Shown here piece by piece: positions 37,113-46,174 of a DNA stretch of 64,000 bases (position 1 is its first letter; the number at the start of each line of letters is the position of its first letter). This DNA comes from Bradyrhizobium erythrophlei (GTDB lineage Bacteria > Pseudomonadota > Alphaproteobacteria > Rhizobiales > Xanthobacteraceae). Location: positions 5,472,501-5,536,500 of the forward strand of contig NZ_LT670849.1 in NCBI RefSeq assembly GCF_900142985.1, read 5' to 3'. The notes beneath the pieces were generated by a model that was given only the letters and a program-made list of their open reading frames with translations, was not told the DNA's origin and did not search any database. A program made the position numbers and the translations under genes.

Positions 37113-37589
37113 GTGGATACAATCCTGAAAGCGGCACGGTGTCTGTTTGCGATCGTGGGGTTCGCATTGCTGTATGGCACGCCAGCCGTAGCTGAAAACG
37201 ATCAAGTCCGTTTCTACAATTCGCCGGCTGCGGCCGCCGCAAAGTTGCCGTTCAGTCAAGCCGTGCGGGTCGGAAACATATTGTATTTGTCGGGTGTCAT
37301 CGGCGTATTGCCGGACAAAATGGAGCTGGCTCCGGGCGGAATCGAAGGCGAGACGACCCGGATGATGGAGAACATCGGCACTACCTTGAAAGCGAACGGT
37401 CTGGCTTTCGATGATGTGTTCAAATGCACGGCGATGCTTGCAGACATGTCCAAATGGGGCGCGTTCAACAAGATCTACGTCACGTATTTCAAGCCGGAGC
37501 ATTTGCCGGCCCGGTCTGCGCTTGGCGCTAACGGATTGGCTCTGGGTGCCCAGGTGGAGTTGGAATGCTGGGCATTTGCCCGCAATTGA
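37113..37589 (+). CDS. Exported RidA/YjgF-family protein
   Basis: 158 aa from GTG 37113 (GGGAGGA upstream). A signal peptide (VGFALLYGTPAVA) precedes a RidA domain: LPFSQAVRVGNILYLSGVIG, VFKCTAMLADMSKWGAFNKIYVTYF, LPARSALGANGLALGAQVELECWAFA. The family Arg (PARSALG) and Glu (VELE) that bind the imine/enamine are kept. Cytosolic RidA deaminates reactive enamines; a periplasmic one must do something else or act on exported intermediates. Confidence 0.88.
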   Translation: MDTILKAARCLFAIVGFALLYGTPAVAENDQVRFYNSPAAAAAKLPFSQAVRVGNILYLSGVIGVLPDKMELAPGGIEGETTRMMENIGTTLKANGLAFDDVFKCTAMLADMSKWGAFNKIYVTYFKPEHLPARSALGANGLALGAQVELECWAFARN

Positions 37590-37594
37590 GCGCG

Positions 37595-38620
37595 TCAGCC
37601 GACTGACACGCCGGCCTTGGCGCGGCTGATGCCGAGCGTGAGGATACGATGCAGCAGGCCCGGATAATCCAGGCCGTCGTGCTTCGCCGCCATCGCGAAC
37701 TCCTGGCTCTTGGCGATTTCCGGATTGGGGTTGGCCTCGATGAAATACAGCGTGCCGTCGGCCGCGAGACGAAAGTCGATGCGCGCATATCCGTCGAGGC
37801 CGAGCGTCCGGTAGATGCGCTTGGCTATCCGCTGAATGCGGGCGCGTAGCTCCGGCGCCAGGTTTTTGGCCGGTCCGTCCGCAATTCCGACGCGTTCCTG
37901 ATAATCGGTATCGTGCTTGACCTTTTCGGTGGCGATCGCCTGGCCACCCATGGTGCCGAATTTCAATTCCCAGACCGGCAGCACACGCAGCCGGTTGTTG
38001 CCGAGCACGGGGACATATAGCTCGCGTCCATCGATGAATTGCTCGGCGATGGCGGCGGTTCCGACCCGCTCGTGGATAAAGGCGACGCGCTCGGCGAGCT
38101 TCTCGTCGGTATCGACGATGGAGGCTTGCGAGATGCCGCGCGATCCGTCCTCGTTCAGGCTCTTGACGATCAGCGGCAGCGCCAGCCGCGCCGGCCGTTT
38201 CACCTTGTGGCGCATCGGGAACACGGCGAAGGCGGGCACCGCGATCCGGCGATAGTGCACCAGCGCCTTCGACAGATCCTTGCCGCGTGCCAGGATCAGG
38301 CCGCGCGGGTTGCACCCGGTGTAGGGGATCTTCATCAGTTCGAGAAAGCTCGGGATGTGCTGGTCGTATACCGGCTCGTGGTGAAACTGCTCCAGCAAAT
38401 TGAAGACGACGTGCGGCTTGAAGCTTTCGATTTCGACGCGCACCGGTTTGATTTCTTCCTGCACGCCGAGCGGGCGAACGTCATGGCCGGCCACACGGAG
38501 CGTGCTGACGATGTCGTATTCCGTCTTCCATTCGTTGATTTCGCGCGCGGTGTATCCGTCGGTCGAGTCCGGGGGCATGAAGTCGGGATGCATGAGCACG
38601 AGGACGCGCAGGCGTCTCAT
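37595..38620 (-). CDS. ATP-grasp ligase (D-Ala-D-Ala ligase-like)
   Basis: 341 aa. The start ATG overlaps the stop of the upstream metallopeptidase (ATGA), so translation is coupled. ATP-grasp motifs: PLIVKSLNEDGSRGI, FIDGRELYVPVLG, and the metal-binding FIEANPNPEIAKSQEF. It would couple ATP to peptide or amide bond formation between a carboxylate and an amine. Sequence features exclude biotin carboxylase and glutathione synthetase, but the substrate is unknown. Confidence 0.85.
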   Translation of the reverse strand: MRRLRVLVLMHPDFMPPDSTDGYTAREINEWKTEYDIVSTLRVAGHDVRPLGVQEEIKPVRVEIESFKPHVVFNLLEQFHHEPVYDQHIPSFLELMKIPYTGCNPRGLILARGKDLSKALVHYRRIAVPAFAVFPMRHKVKRPARLALPLIVKSLNEDGSRGISQASIVDTDEKLAERVAFIHERVGTAAIAEQFIDGRELYVPVLGNNRLRVLPVWELKFGTMGGQAIATEKVKHDTDYQERVGIADGPAKNLAPELRARIQRIAKRIYRTLGLDGYARIDFRLAADGTLYFIEANPNPEIAKSQEFAMAAKHDGLDYPGLLHRILTLGISRAKAGVSVG

Positions 38621-39648
38621 AGTGCAATCCATTTCCGCCGCGACGGACCGAACAGCGCGTGCATGGTCTTGGCGGTCAACAGGACGGTGAAGTCAGCCAC
38701 AAGCCTCCGATCCGAGCCGACGGCACGCAGATCGAGCTCGCGGCAGCGGAAGATCATGTCGTCAAGCACGGCGTCGAGTGTAAGCTGATTCTCGCCGGTC
38801 CACCGCGCCACTAGTTGCCTGATATGGGCGCGGTGCCGCCGGATGAAGGACGAGGCCGGTTGCCCGCGGCGATGCCGCGGATCGGCGGAAAACAGCTTCA
38901 TGAGGTCGCGGTCGTAGGTCTTCGGCGGCGTGAAGGCGTAGAACGCCTGCTTTTTCTGATAGTGCTCGCCGAGCGTCTGGCTGAGCTCATGCAGCGGATC
39001 GACGCGCTCCCGCGTCGTGGACACCAGCCGCTTCCCGGCGATCTCCTCCATCAGTTCGTCGACATATTCGAGCTTCTTCAGCGCCGGCCAGCCGGCATAG
39101 CGCGTGCGCCAGTTCGAGCGCGGCCGCAGCCACACCGCGAAGGTTTCCGCGAAATCCTCGTCCGGATGGCTCTGCGCGTACCAGAGCCGCAGATGCTGGA
39201 CATATTGCCGGGAGGCCGGATTGGGCTTGTAGTAACGCGGGTAGCGCCTGGAGGAAGGGCCGAACAACTTCTGCCAGCGGCGGCGGCGCTGCAATTGATA
39301 GCCGTGCTGGATGGCATGGCCCGCCTCATGGCGGAGAATGGCCATGCACTCCGACCAGGTGCCGCCCTCGACATCGAGCATCATCTTCTTCTCGAGCTTC
39401 ATCAGGCGGGGATGAACGAGATAGAAGGGGATCGCGATGCCGGGCACGTTGCCCGGACTGAACCACTCGCTCGAGATCCAGGCGTGCGGCCGCAGCCGGA
39501 TGCCCTTCTCTTCGAGCTCCTCATAGAGGGTGTTCAGACAGTCCTCGAGCCAGGTGCCCTCGATGCCGACCCTCAGGCTGGAGAGCCGGCGCTTGAGCAA
39601 CTGCTCGTCCGACAGCTTTTCCCAGGGGTATTTCTTCCGGCGGGGCAT
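38617..39648 (-). CDS. Putative zinc metallopeptidase (HEAGH)
   Basis: 343 aa, cytoplasmic by lack of a signal peptide. The gluzincin/zincin motif HEAGHAIQHGY has ligands His107 and His111 with catalytic Glu108; DEDFAETFAVW about 55 residues on probably supplies the third ligand. The Arg/Lys-rich N-terminus precedes it. It is the first gene of a tight two-gene operon with the ATP-grasp ligase, a pairing I recall as conserved in Bradyrhizobium but uncharacterised. Confidence 0.82.
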   Translation of the reverse strand: MPRRKKYPWEKLSDEQLLKRRLSSLRVGIEGTWLEDCLNTLYEELEEKGIRLRPHAWISSEWFSPGNVPGIAIPFYLVHPRLMKLEKKMMLDVEGGTWSECMAILRHEAGHAIQHGYQLQRRRRWQKLFGPSSRRYPRYYKPNPASRQYVQHLRLWYAQSHPDEDFAETFAVWLRPRSNWRTRYAGWPALKKLEYVDELMEEIAGKRLVSTTRERVDPLHELSQTLGEHYQKKQAFYAFTPPKTYDRDLMKLFSADPRHRRGQPASSFIRRHRAHIRQLVARWTGENQLTLDAVLDDMIFRCRELDLRAVGSDRRLVADFTVLLTAKTMHALFGPSRRKWIAL

Positions 39649-39844
39649 CGGCTTCTAATAGATCATAAAACGCGGTGGCCGATGGTGTCACAGGAGGCCG
39701 GCCGCTGGCAACACGCCGGGCGGGGCTGCGGTGCGGGCTGTTGCGAGCAGCTCCAGGCCGGTTTCTGATTTTCCGAAACCGAACCTGATTGCGAGTCCCT
39801 GCAACTCGCTTCGCGTTGCATCGCGTAGGGGAAACGCACGCGCC

Positions 39845-40141
39845 TTACGCCCGCGTCCCCGTGAACGGAAAGCTGCCCATCGGGCCGATGCCCATTTCGC
39901 CGGAAATGCTGTCGCCGGAAACTTTTCCGGTGAATTCGAGCGTCAGCGGCATCGGGCTCGTAATCGACACTTTCCAGGAGAGGTCGTCGCCATTGGCCGT
40001 GCCGTCGAAGATTTCGGCGGAATTGCCCTCGGCTGCTTGCGTGCCGGTCAGCGTGCCGCCCGCGCTTTTGAGGCTCAGCGTCGCCTCGCGATCGCCCATC
40101 GGCGTCGACATCGTGATGTTCCAGTTTCCGTCCACGGCCAT
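39845..40141 (-). CDS. Small conserved beta-barrel-like hypothetical protein
   Basis: 98 aa from ATG 40141, with GGGGAGA upstream. Alternating hydrophobic and Gly/Thr strands: NWNITMSTPMGDREATLSLKS, GGTLTGTQAAEGNSAEIFDG, LEFTGKVSGDSISGEMGIG. The repeated strand pattern suggests a lipocalin/avidin-like barrel. Function unknown. Confidence 0.75.
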   Translation of the reverse strand: MAVDGNWNITMSTPMGDREATLSLKSAGGTLTGTQAAEGNSAEIFDGTANGDDLSWKVSITSPMPLTLEFTGKVSGDSISGEMGIGPMGSFPFTGTRA

Positions 40142-40317
40142 TGGCGCGTCTCCCCATGATTTCTCGGCTAAATCTGGTTGCTGGATATAGCCCATCTCGT
40201 CGCCGATGCCCAACGGCACAAGCTGGGGACGCGTCGAGTCAAGGGAGACGAAGGGCCTGACATTTGCATGGAATCGTCCTAGAACCCTTCCTCCCTCGTT
40301 GCGGTTGTCACATCGTC

Positions 40318-41202
40318 ATGCCTGAAATTTCGTCGAAGAAGCCCTACCGTATCGGCCGTTCCCCTACTGGATTAGGCCTCTTCGCCACCCGGCGGATCAA
40401 GAAGGGCACCAAAATCATCCGTTATTTTGGGCCGCTGTTGGATTCCAAGAAGAAAAAAGACGACGCGATCGAGAACAAATATCTGTTCGAGCTCACGAAC
40501 CGCTGGACCATCGACGGTTCGATCCGCGAGAACGTCGCGCGTTATATCAACCACGCCTGCAAGCCGAATGCGGAAAGCGATGTCCGTCCGCGCAAGCGCA
40601 AGGTTTTCATCCGCGCGATCAAGAACATCGAGCCGGGCGACGAGATTAACTACGACTACGGCACCGATTATTTCAAAGCCTATCTGAAGCCGATCGGCTG
40701 CAAATGCGTCGCATGCGAGAAAAAGCGCAAGAAGAAGCGCGCGGAAGCGCGGGCCGAACGGTTGCGGCTGAAGGCCAAGGAACAGAAGAAGGCCGAGCGC
40801 AAGGCGAAGAAAGAGGCCGAGAAGCGAGCCGCCAAGCGCGCCAAGGCCAAAAAGAAAACCAAAGCCGAGCTGATGCCGGACCGCAAGCGCAAGCTCGATA
40901 GCAAGTCCAAGACACCGAGCGTGCGTCTCAAGACCGGTAGCCGGCCGGTCAAGCGCAAGGTCGCCGGTGGCACGCGTGCAGTTGTCGCAGTCTCGGCCCG
41001 GCGCAGCCGGCCCAAATCTTTAACGTCGAAGTCGGCAACATCGAAGGCAGTAACGTCGAAGCCTGTGGCGTCCAGAACAATCGCGCAAGCGCCGGCATCC
41101 ATCGCCGCCAATGAGATCGCCCCGGCAAGCGAGGCCTCAGCCGTTTTCACGGCGCCGGTTCCTGCAACGCCGGTCGCGGAAGCCCAGCAGGCTTCCGCTT
41201 AA
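40318..41202 (+). CDS. SET-domain methyltransferase with lysine-rich tail
   Basis: 294 aa; the ATG at 40318 has no clear ribosome site. Residues about 10-135 form a SET domain: GLGLFATRRIKKGTKIIRYFG, RYINHACKPNAESD (NHxCxPN core) and DEINYDYGTDYF (GD/EEITYDY motif), with post-SET cysteines CKCVACEKK. A long basic tail follows, Lys/Ala/Arg-rich, with KKAERKAKKEAEKRAAKR and SKSATSKAVTSKPVASR, like histone H1 or bacterial H1-like proteins. It probably methylates a lysine on a DNA-associated protein. Confidence 0.87.
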   Translation: MPEISSKKPYRIGRSPTGLGLFATRRIKKGTKIIRYFGPLLDSKKKKDDAIENKYLFELTNRWTIDGSIRENVARYINHACKPNAESDVRPRKRKVFIRAIKNIEPGDEINYDYGTDYFKAYLKPIGCKCVACEKKRKKKRAEARAERLRLKAKEQKKAERKAKKEAEKRAAKRAKAKKKTKAELMPDRKRKLDSKSKTPSVRLKTGSRPVKRKVAGGTRAVVAVSARRSRPKSLTSKSATSKAVTSKPVASRTIAQAPASIAANEIAPASEASAVFTAPVPATPVAEAQQASA

Positions 41203-41220
41203 ACCGCGCAAGGCCTCGTC

Positions 41221-41619
41221 TCAGGCGGCCACCAGATCGCTGCTCCGGCGCAAGCCGATGAATTGCAGTTCGGCGAGCGCGCCGACGACAATCGCCTGCG
41301 ATGCAACCAGCGCTTCGCCGAGCAGGTTTGGCGTCACAGCGCCGCTGAACAAAAGCGCGATGCTCGCAAGCGTCCAGGCGGCGTTGCCCACCACGACGAT
41401 CCCGACCAGCATTCTGGGCATCGTCTCGCGCAGGCCGAGCCAGCCGACAAAGGCCGCGTAGGCGACCAGAAACAGACCGCTCTCGCGCAGCAGCGCCTCC
41501 GGCAGATTGCAGAGCGGCGCAAGCACACCGGCACCCAAGCTGAACATCGCAGCACCCGCGCCGCTGAAAATGGCATCGGCCTGAAGGGCGCGGCGCAGGA
41601 AGAGGGACGGGATCATCAT
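41221..41619 (-). CDS. Four-helix membrane protein, hypothetical
   Basis: 132 aa. Four hydrophobic helices including FSGAGAAMFSLGAGVLAPL and MLVGIVVVGNAAWTLASIALLF. AAGGAG precedes the start. Divergent from the XRE regulator at 41770, which may control it. No family named with confidence. Confidence 0.75.
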   Translation of the reverse strand: MMIPSLFLRRALQADAIFSGAGAAMFSLGAGVLAPLCNLPEALLRESGLFLVAYAAFVGWLGLRETMPRMLVGIVVVGNAAWTLASIALLFSGAVTPNLLGEALVASQAIVVGALAELQFIGLRRSSDLVAA

Positions 41620-41769
41620 CGTGGTTCTCCTTGGTTAAGGCGGGAGATGGATCAGCGCGCTTGTAGGCAACGTCATCTCCTCTGACCGCCACGATGGCCG
41701 CGATCGCGAGGCCGATCCATTACGTCGCAGGTAATGGAAGCGCTGAATTCCGCGTGATAGCCTTCGGGG

Positions 41770-42591
41770 ATGAATTCGTATCCAGCGACAATGAGCGCCG
41801 CGCGTGCCGAGCCCGTCCATATCGGCGAACATTTGCGCCAGTGGCGGCTGCGGCGGCACTTGAGCCAGCTCGACCTGGCTGGCGACGCTGAGATTTCGAC
41901 GCGGCATTTGAGCTTCGTGGAAACAGGACGCGCGACGCCATCGCGCGACATGGTGCTCAAACTGGCGGAGCGGCTCAACGTGCCCTTGCGTGAACGCAAC
42001 GTGTTGCTGGTGGCGGCCGGATTTGCTCCCGCGTTTCCGCAGCGCGCGCTCGACGATCCCGCGCTGAAATCGGCGCGCGAGGCAATCGACTTGATGCTGC
42101 GCGCGCACGAGCCGAATCCCGCGCTGGCCTACGACCGGCACTGGAATCTGGTCTCGGCGAACCGCATGGTGCTGCCGATCTTGGCCGGCGTGTCGCAGCA
42201 TTTGTTGACGCCGCCCGTCAATATCATGCGGCTGGCGTTTCACCCCGAGGCGCTGGCGCCCCGCACCGTCAACGTCGCCGAGTGGTGCGGGCATCTTCTG
42301 GATCGAGTGCGCCAGCAATGCGAAGTGACTGCCGATCCCGGCCTGATCAAGCTCTATGACGAGCTGAAGGCCTATCCGATCCCTGCGCGCTCAGTGCCGC
42401 TGTCGCCCGACAGTGTTGCCATTCCCTTCAAGCTACGGCTCGGCGGCGACGTTTTGAGCTTCATGTCGGCGACGATGATCTTCGGCACGCCGGTCGACGT
42501 GACGTTGTCGGAGTTGGCGCTGGAGGCGATGTTCCCGGCGGATGAATTCACGGCAGAACGCATGCGGGGTTTGGCAGCAGGGTTGCAATAG
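41770..42591 (+). CDS. XRE-type helix-turn-helix regulator with MmyB-like domain
   Basis: 273 aa from ATG 41770; an ATG at 41791 (266 aa) is an alternative and neither has a strong ribosome site. The HTH is HLRQWRLRRHLSQLDLAGDAEISTRHLSFVETGRATPSRDMVLKLAERL. The C-terminal half (DRHWNLVSANRMVLPIL, NVAEWCGHLLDRVRQQCE) matches the MmyB-like ligand-binding domain. It probably senses a lipid-like or small ligand and controls the divergent membrane gene. Confidence 0.85.
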   Translation: MNSYPATMSAARAEPVHIGEHLRQWRLRRHLSQLDLAGDAEISTRHLSFVETGRATPSRDMVLKLAERLNVPLRERNVLLVAAGFAPAFPQRALDDPALKSAREAIDLMLRAHEPNPALAYDRHWNLVSANRMVLPILAGVSQHLLTPPVNIMRLAFHPEALAPRTVNVAEWCGHLLDRVRQQCEVTADPGLIKLYDELKAYPIPARSVPLSPDSVAIPFKLRLGGDVLSFMSATMIFGTPVDVTLSELALEAMFPADEFTAERMRGLAAGLQ

Positions 42592-42656
42592 ACAGCTTGT
42601 GAAGCGCCTTATCGCGGCCTATCTCTGGGGAACTTTTTAACTGAGGGAGCGCCCCC

Positions 42657-43322
42657 ATGAGCACCTTGAAACCCGTCCGTTTGGACATCGTTTCCGACGT
42701 CGTCTGTCCCTGGTGCTACATCGGCAAACGCCGGATCGAAAAGGCGCTCTCGCTCGTCACCGACATTCCGGTCGAGGTGCATTGGCGGCCGTTTTTCTTG
42801 AATCCCTGGGTGCCGCGCGAGGGCATCAGCCGCGAGGATTATCTCACCACCAAGTTCGGGTCAGTGGAGGCCTATAAAGGCATTGCCGGCCGTGTCGTCA
42901 CGGCTGCGGGCGAAGAGGGGCTGAGCTACCGCCCTGACATGGTGAAGCGGCAGCCGAACACGATCGACTGCCATCGCCTGATTCACTGGGCCGAAGCCAA
43001 GGGCAAGGCGGCCGAGATGAAGCAGCGGCTGATGGAGCTCTATTTCCGCGACGGCGGCGATCTCACCGATGTCAACGTGCTGGTGCGGGCGGCGGCCGAT
43101 GTCGGGCTTGATGCCGAAGAAACGCGCCGGCGGCTTGCAACCGACGAAGACGTCGCGCTGATTTCGGCGCAGGCCGAGGAAGCCGCGAGCAAAGGCATTT
43201 CCGGCGTGCCGACCTTCGTGTTCGCGCAGAAATATGCGGTGTCGGGCGCGCAACCGCCGGAGCAGCTCGCGGCCGCGCTTCGTCAGGTGTCGGCGGAAGT
43301 GAACGCGCAGGCGGCAGAGTAG
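42657..43322 (+). CDS. DsbA-family (FrnE-like) oxidoreductase
   Basis: 221 aa, no signal peptide, so cytoplasmic. A thioredoxin fold with redox motif Cys17-Pro-Trp-Cys20 (SDVVCPWCYIGKRRIEKAL) and the cis-Pro region GISGVPTFVFAQKYAVSGAQ. The pattern matches FrnE/2-hydroxychromene-2-carboxylate isomerase relatives linked to oxidative stress. Probably unlinked transcriptionally to the XRE gene. Confidence 0.9.
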   Translation: MSTLKPVRLDIVSDVVCPWCYIGKRRIEKALSLVTDIPVEVHWRPFFLNPWVPREGISREDYLTTKFGSVEAYKGIAGRVVTAAGEEGLSYRPDMVKRQPNTIDCHRLIHWAEAKGKAAEMKQRLMELYFRDGGDLTDVNVLVRAAADVGLDAEETRRRLATDEDVALISAQAEEAASKGISGVPTFVFAQKYAVSGAQPPEQLAAALRQVSAEVNAQAAE

Positions 43323-43323
43323 G

Positions 43324-44517
43324 CTATCGATTGCGAAGACGATGCACGGCGCGGCGCGCGGCCTCGCGCAGGCGATGCCGCGTCTTCAGCGCCGCGACGA
43401 TGGCGTAGACCACCGGATCGTTGCGCCGTAGCGGGATCACCACGTCGCCCATCTTCAGACGGCCGCGCCAGATCGGGTTGATCATGGGATGATCGGCGCT
43501 CGCGGTGGAGTCGGCGGTTGCGATCACCGCCTCGTCGCAGAGATGCCGCGTCAGGTCGAGCGTGAGCTGGACGCCCGGCGAGTATTTCGAGAACGCCTCG
43601 TCGATGCCGAGCTTGAAATAGAAGGCGCGGTCGAGATGCCGAAGCACAACGGCGGCGGCGACAGGCCGCTCGCCGGCATGCATGGTGACGATTTCGCACT
43701 GGCCGTTTTCGGCGAGGCCCTGCGTCGCGTTCCGGATGAAGTCGAGATCACCGCCGTTCTGGACCAGCGCGGTGCCGCGTTTGCCCTTCCAGCCGCTGGC
43801 CTCTAACGCGAGAAATACTTCGACCGCGCTGCGGATCTCCTCGGGCTTTCGCGCAATCGAGAACCGCACTGCGCCATGCTCGGCGAGGCGATTGCGTTGA
43901 CGCCGCAATTCCTTGAGCTTTTTGGCGCTCAGCGCATCTCTCAGCACGTCGTCCGCCGCGCGCCTTGCGTCGAGGCAGGCGCGCAGATGCGAGTGCAGCA
44001 CGATCGGCTGCAATGCCTGTTGCCGCAGCGCTTGCGTCAAGGCTTTCATCGCCGCGCCGTTGAGCGAAACGTCGCGCAGCACCAGCGCATGCGCGCCGGC
44101 GCGCCGCGCCTCGTCCATCAAGGTTTTCGCAGCATTCTCGGCGTCCGTGCGATCGAGAAGCGGCGTGCAGAGTGTTCCGTAGGGGCTCGCACTTGCCAAC
44201 GCGGGCAGCGGGATCTTGCAAGCGCGCCACAGCGAGACCACCGGCAACAGGCCGATCAGCCGCGCGCCTTCGTCCGGCTGCTGCTCAAGACCTGGTTGAG
44301 GTCCGGTCGGCGCCAGTTTGTTCGGCGAAGGCTCCGACCAGGCACTGAGCGCGGAGACGCCGGTGCGGCCATGCGCGGACGCATTCACCGCCAGTTCCCA
44401 TGCCGGCAGGTAGTAACCGTTTGGTTCAATAGCGCGCTCGGTTAGCCGACGCCACGCCGCAACCGGAACGGAAGTCAGCGGCGCGAAGCTGTCGCATCGC
44501 AAATCGGAAGGGGACAT
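43324..44517 (-). CDS. GNAT (BioF2-like/FemAB-type) N-acetyltransferase
   Basis: 397 aa from ATG 44517; the open frame extends 141 bp upstream without support. DVLRDALSAKKLKELRRQRNRLAEHGAVRF and VFLALEASGWKGKRGTALVQNG, then AAAVVLRHLDRAFYFKLGIDEAFSKYSPGVQLTLDL, match the PF13480 domain found in cellulose- and exopolysaccharide-related acyltransferases. Acceptor unknown. The stop lies next to the DsbA-like gene stop. Confidence 0.82.
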   Translation of the reverse strand: MSPSDLRCDSFAPLTSVPVAAWRRLTERAIEPNGYYLPAWELAVNASAHGRTGVSALSAWSEPSPNKLAPTGPQPGLEQQPDEGARLIGLLPVVSLWRACKIPLPALASASPYGTLCTPLLDRTDAENAAKTLMDEARRAGAHALVLRDVSLNGAAMKALTQALRQQALQPIVLHSHLRACLDARRAADDVLRDALSAKKLKELRRQRNRLAEHGAVRFSIARKPEEIRSAVEVFLALEASGWKGKRGTALVQNGGDLDFIRNATQGLAENGQCEIVTMHAGERPVAAAVVLRHLDRAFYFKLGIDEAFSKYSPGVQLTLDLTRHLCDEAVIATADSTASADHPMINPIWRGRLKMGDVVIPLRRNDPVVYAIVAALKTRHRLREAARRAVHRLRNR

Positions 44518-45058
44518 TGGCGCGAGCCGGTCCGGCCCATCCTTGGCCGGTGGGCGAGACACATCGGCGATGTCAGCCAGCTCCGGCACGTCCCGCGGTT
44601 TCCCCGTTGCAATATGACGCCGACATGTTGTCGGCGCTTCCCCGTCCTGAAGGCGCAACGCTATCGGATAGTTCGGAAAATGCCGTTGGCGAGGAGATTC
44701 AATTTGATCTTTATCGTTAACCGGTCATTGACGCCGCCGCCCGCGGCCTGAAGCGACGAGGCCGCGTCAGATCTTCCGACGGTTCGTATTGCTCGGGATG
44801 AGTTTCCTGGCGCGCGTCCGAGGCGACGTCAGCGATCCGTATTCGCCGAGCCTTCCGAGCCTTGCCCGGTCATATGATTACATTTTCGTGATCCTGGAAT
44901 GTTCGCGGTCCTGAATCAGTCCTTGTCGACGGGCAGGCATCGACAAAATGCAAACGCCGGGACGGAACAGATCAGGACGCCAATGACCGAGAAAACAGGG
45001 ACCGACAATTTTGAACATTTCGCACTGAGTGACAACTCAGAGCGATTGGGGGGGTGAC
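44518..45058. other. 541-bp intergenic region, no gene seen
   Basis: Upstream of the TetR gene and of the divergent acetyltransferase start. Open frames have poor composition and no ribosome site, and I see no repeat family member. The final 60 bp are AT-richer and probably hold the TetR promoter. Confidence 0.45.
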
Positions 45059-45631
45059 ATGGGAATCCAGACACAGCACCGCGAGCAGGTGCGGCAGAAG
45101 ATCATTCAGAGCGCGCTGCAACTCTTCAACCGCCACGGTTTCACCGCGGCTTCCATCGACGACATCATGGCCGGCGCCGGAATGACGCGCGGCGGCTTTT
45201 ACAGCTATTTCCAGAGCAAGAGCGAGCTTTACGCCGAGGCGATCAGTTGCTTCGTCACCGAAAAGCAGGGTGTCATCGCAAACTCCGAGAAAGCATCCGA
45301 TCGCGCGGTCACGCTGCTGCGCGATTATCTCTCGCATCAGAATCTGGAAGATCTCGAGGCGAGCTGTCCACTGATCGGCCTGCCCAACGACGTCTCGCGA
45401 ACCGACCAATCGGTGCGGGAAGCCCAGGAGGCGGCGCTGCGGATGATGGTCGAGACCTTCGAGAAGGGCATGAGCCCCAACGGGCAGCCTTCGCGGCAGG
45501 TGGCGCTTTCGCTCACCGCGCTCTGCCTCGGCGGCATGGTGCTCGCGCGCGCGATCGAGGATCGCAAGCTTGCCGACGAGTTGCGCGAGGCCACCATGAC
45601 GGTGGCGCTGGGGCTCGGCCATTGGGGCTGA
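45059..45631 (+). CDS. TetR/AcrR-family transcriptional regulator
   Basis: 190 aa from ATG 45059 (GGGGGGG upstream). HTH: QKIIQSALQLFNRHGFTAASIDDIMAGAGMTRGGFYSYFQSKSELYAEA. A C-terminal helical domain follows with ASCPLIGLPNDVSR. No target gene is obvious in the neighbourhood. Confidence 0.9.
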   Translation: MGIQTQHREQVRQKIIQSALQLFNRHGFTAASIDDIMAGAGMTRGGFYSYFQSKSELYAEAISCFVTEKQGVIANSEKASDRAVTLLRDYLSHQNLEDLEASCPLIGLPNDVSRTDQSVREAQEAALRMMVETFEKGMSPNGQPSRQVALSLTALCLGGMVLARAIEDRKLADELREATMTVALGLGHWG

Positions 45632-45653
45632 GCTTCACGTTCAAGCCGCGCGT

Positions 45654-46070
45654 TCAGATCGGCTGATAGGACTCGGCGGCGCAGTTGTCCTCGGGTAGCG
45701 CGCGTCGCCGGTCGATGATGACGCCGCTGTTGATCGAAATGCGGTAGGTCTCCTCGCCCAGCGGCTTGCCTGTGGCCGAGGTGAGGTCGGCCTTGACGCA
45801 GGCCGACCAGCCGAGCCCGCGAAGTTCGTGGCGCGCATCGGAAACCTGCACGTTCTGCGGAGAGGACTGGGCGACGAAGACCTGGTCCAGCTTTTCGCGC
45901 ACCATGCGCCGGACGTCGGGTGGCTGCTCGAGCGGCGGCGGGTCGGCGGCCTTGGCGCGCATGAATTCCGGCAGCGGCAGCGGCGTCCGGCTGTCGGCGA
46001 GGCCGCAGCCTGAAAGCACCAACGCCATACCTGTCATGGTGATGATGAAAGAGATCGTCCGCCGCCGCAT
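45654..46070 (-). CDS. Lipoprotein, hypothetical
   Basis: 138 aa. A lipoprotein signal (ITMTGMALVLSGC) has lipobox LSGC, then a Pro-rich linker and a domain with KLDQVFVAQ, ELRGLGWSACVKADLT and DNCAAESYQP. Two later cysteines may form a disulphide. Probably inner- or outer-membrane anchored; function unknown. Convergent with the TetR gene. Confidence 0.75.
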   Translation of the reverse strand: MRRRTISFIITMTGMALVLSGCGLADSRTPLPLPEFMRAKAADPPPLEQPPDVRRMVREKLDQVFVAQSSPQNVQVSDARHELRGLGWSACVKADLTSATGKPLGEETYRISINSGVIIDRRRALPEDNCAAESYQPI

Positions 46071-46174
46071 CGGTCGATCTTACCCCGATTGCGACAGCGC
46101 CGCGCTTGAAAATCGCGTGTGACGCACTTTATCATGTGCGGGGGCTAGTCGGGACACTGGGGACGGGTTTTGAA

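Noticed and set aside
36942..38315. 457-codon frame over the ATP-grasp gene and beyond
   Set aside because: Out of frame with the clear ATP-grasp motifs and crosses the convergent RidA gene.
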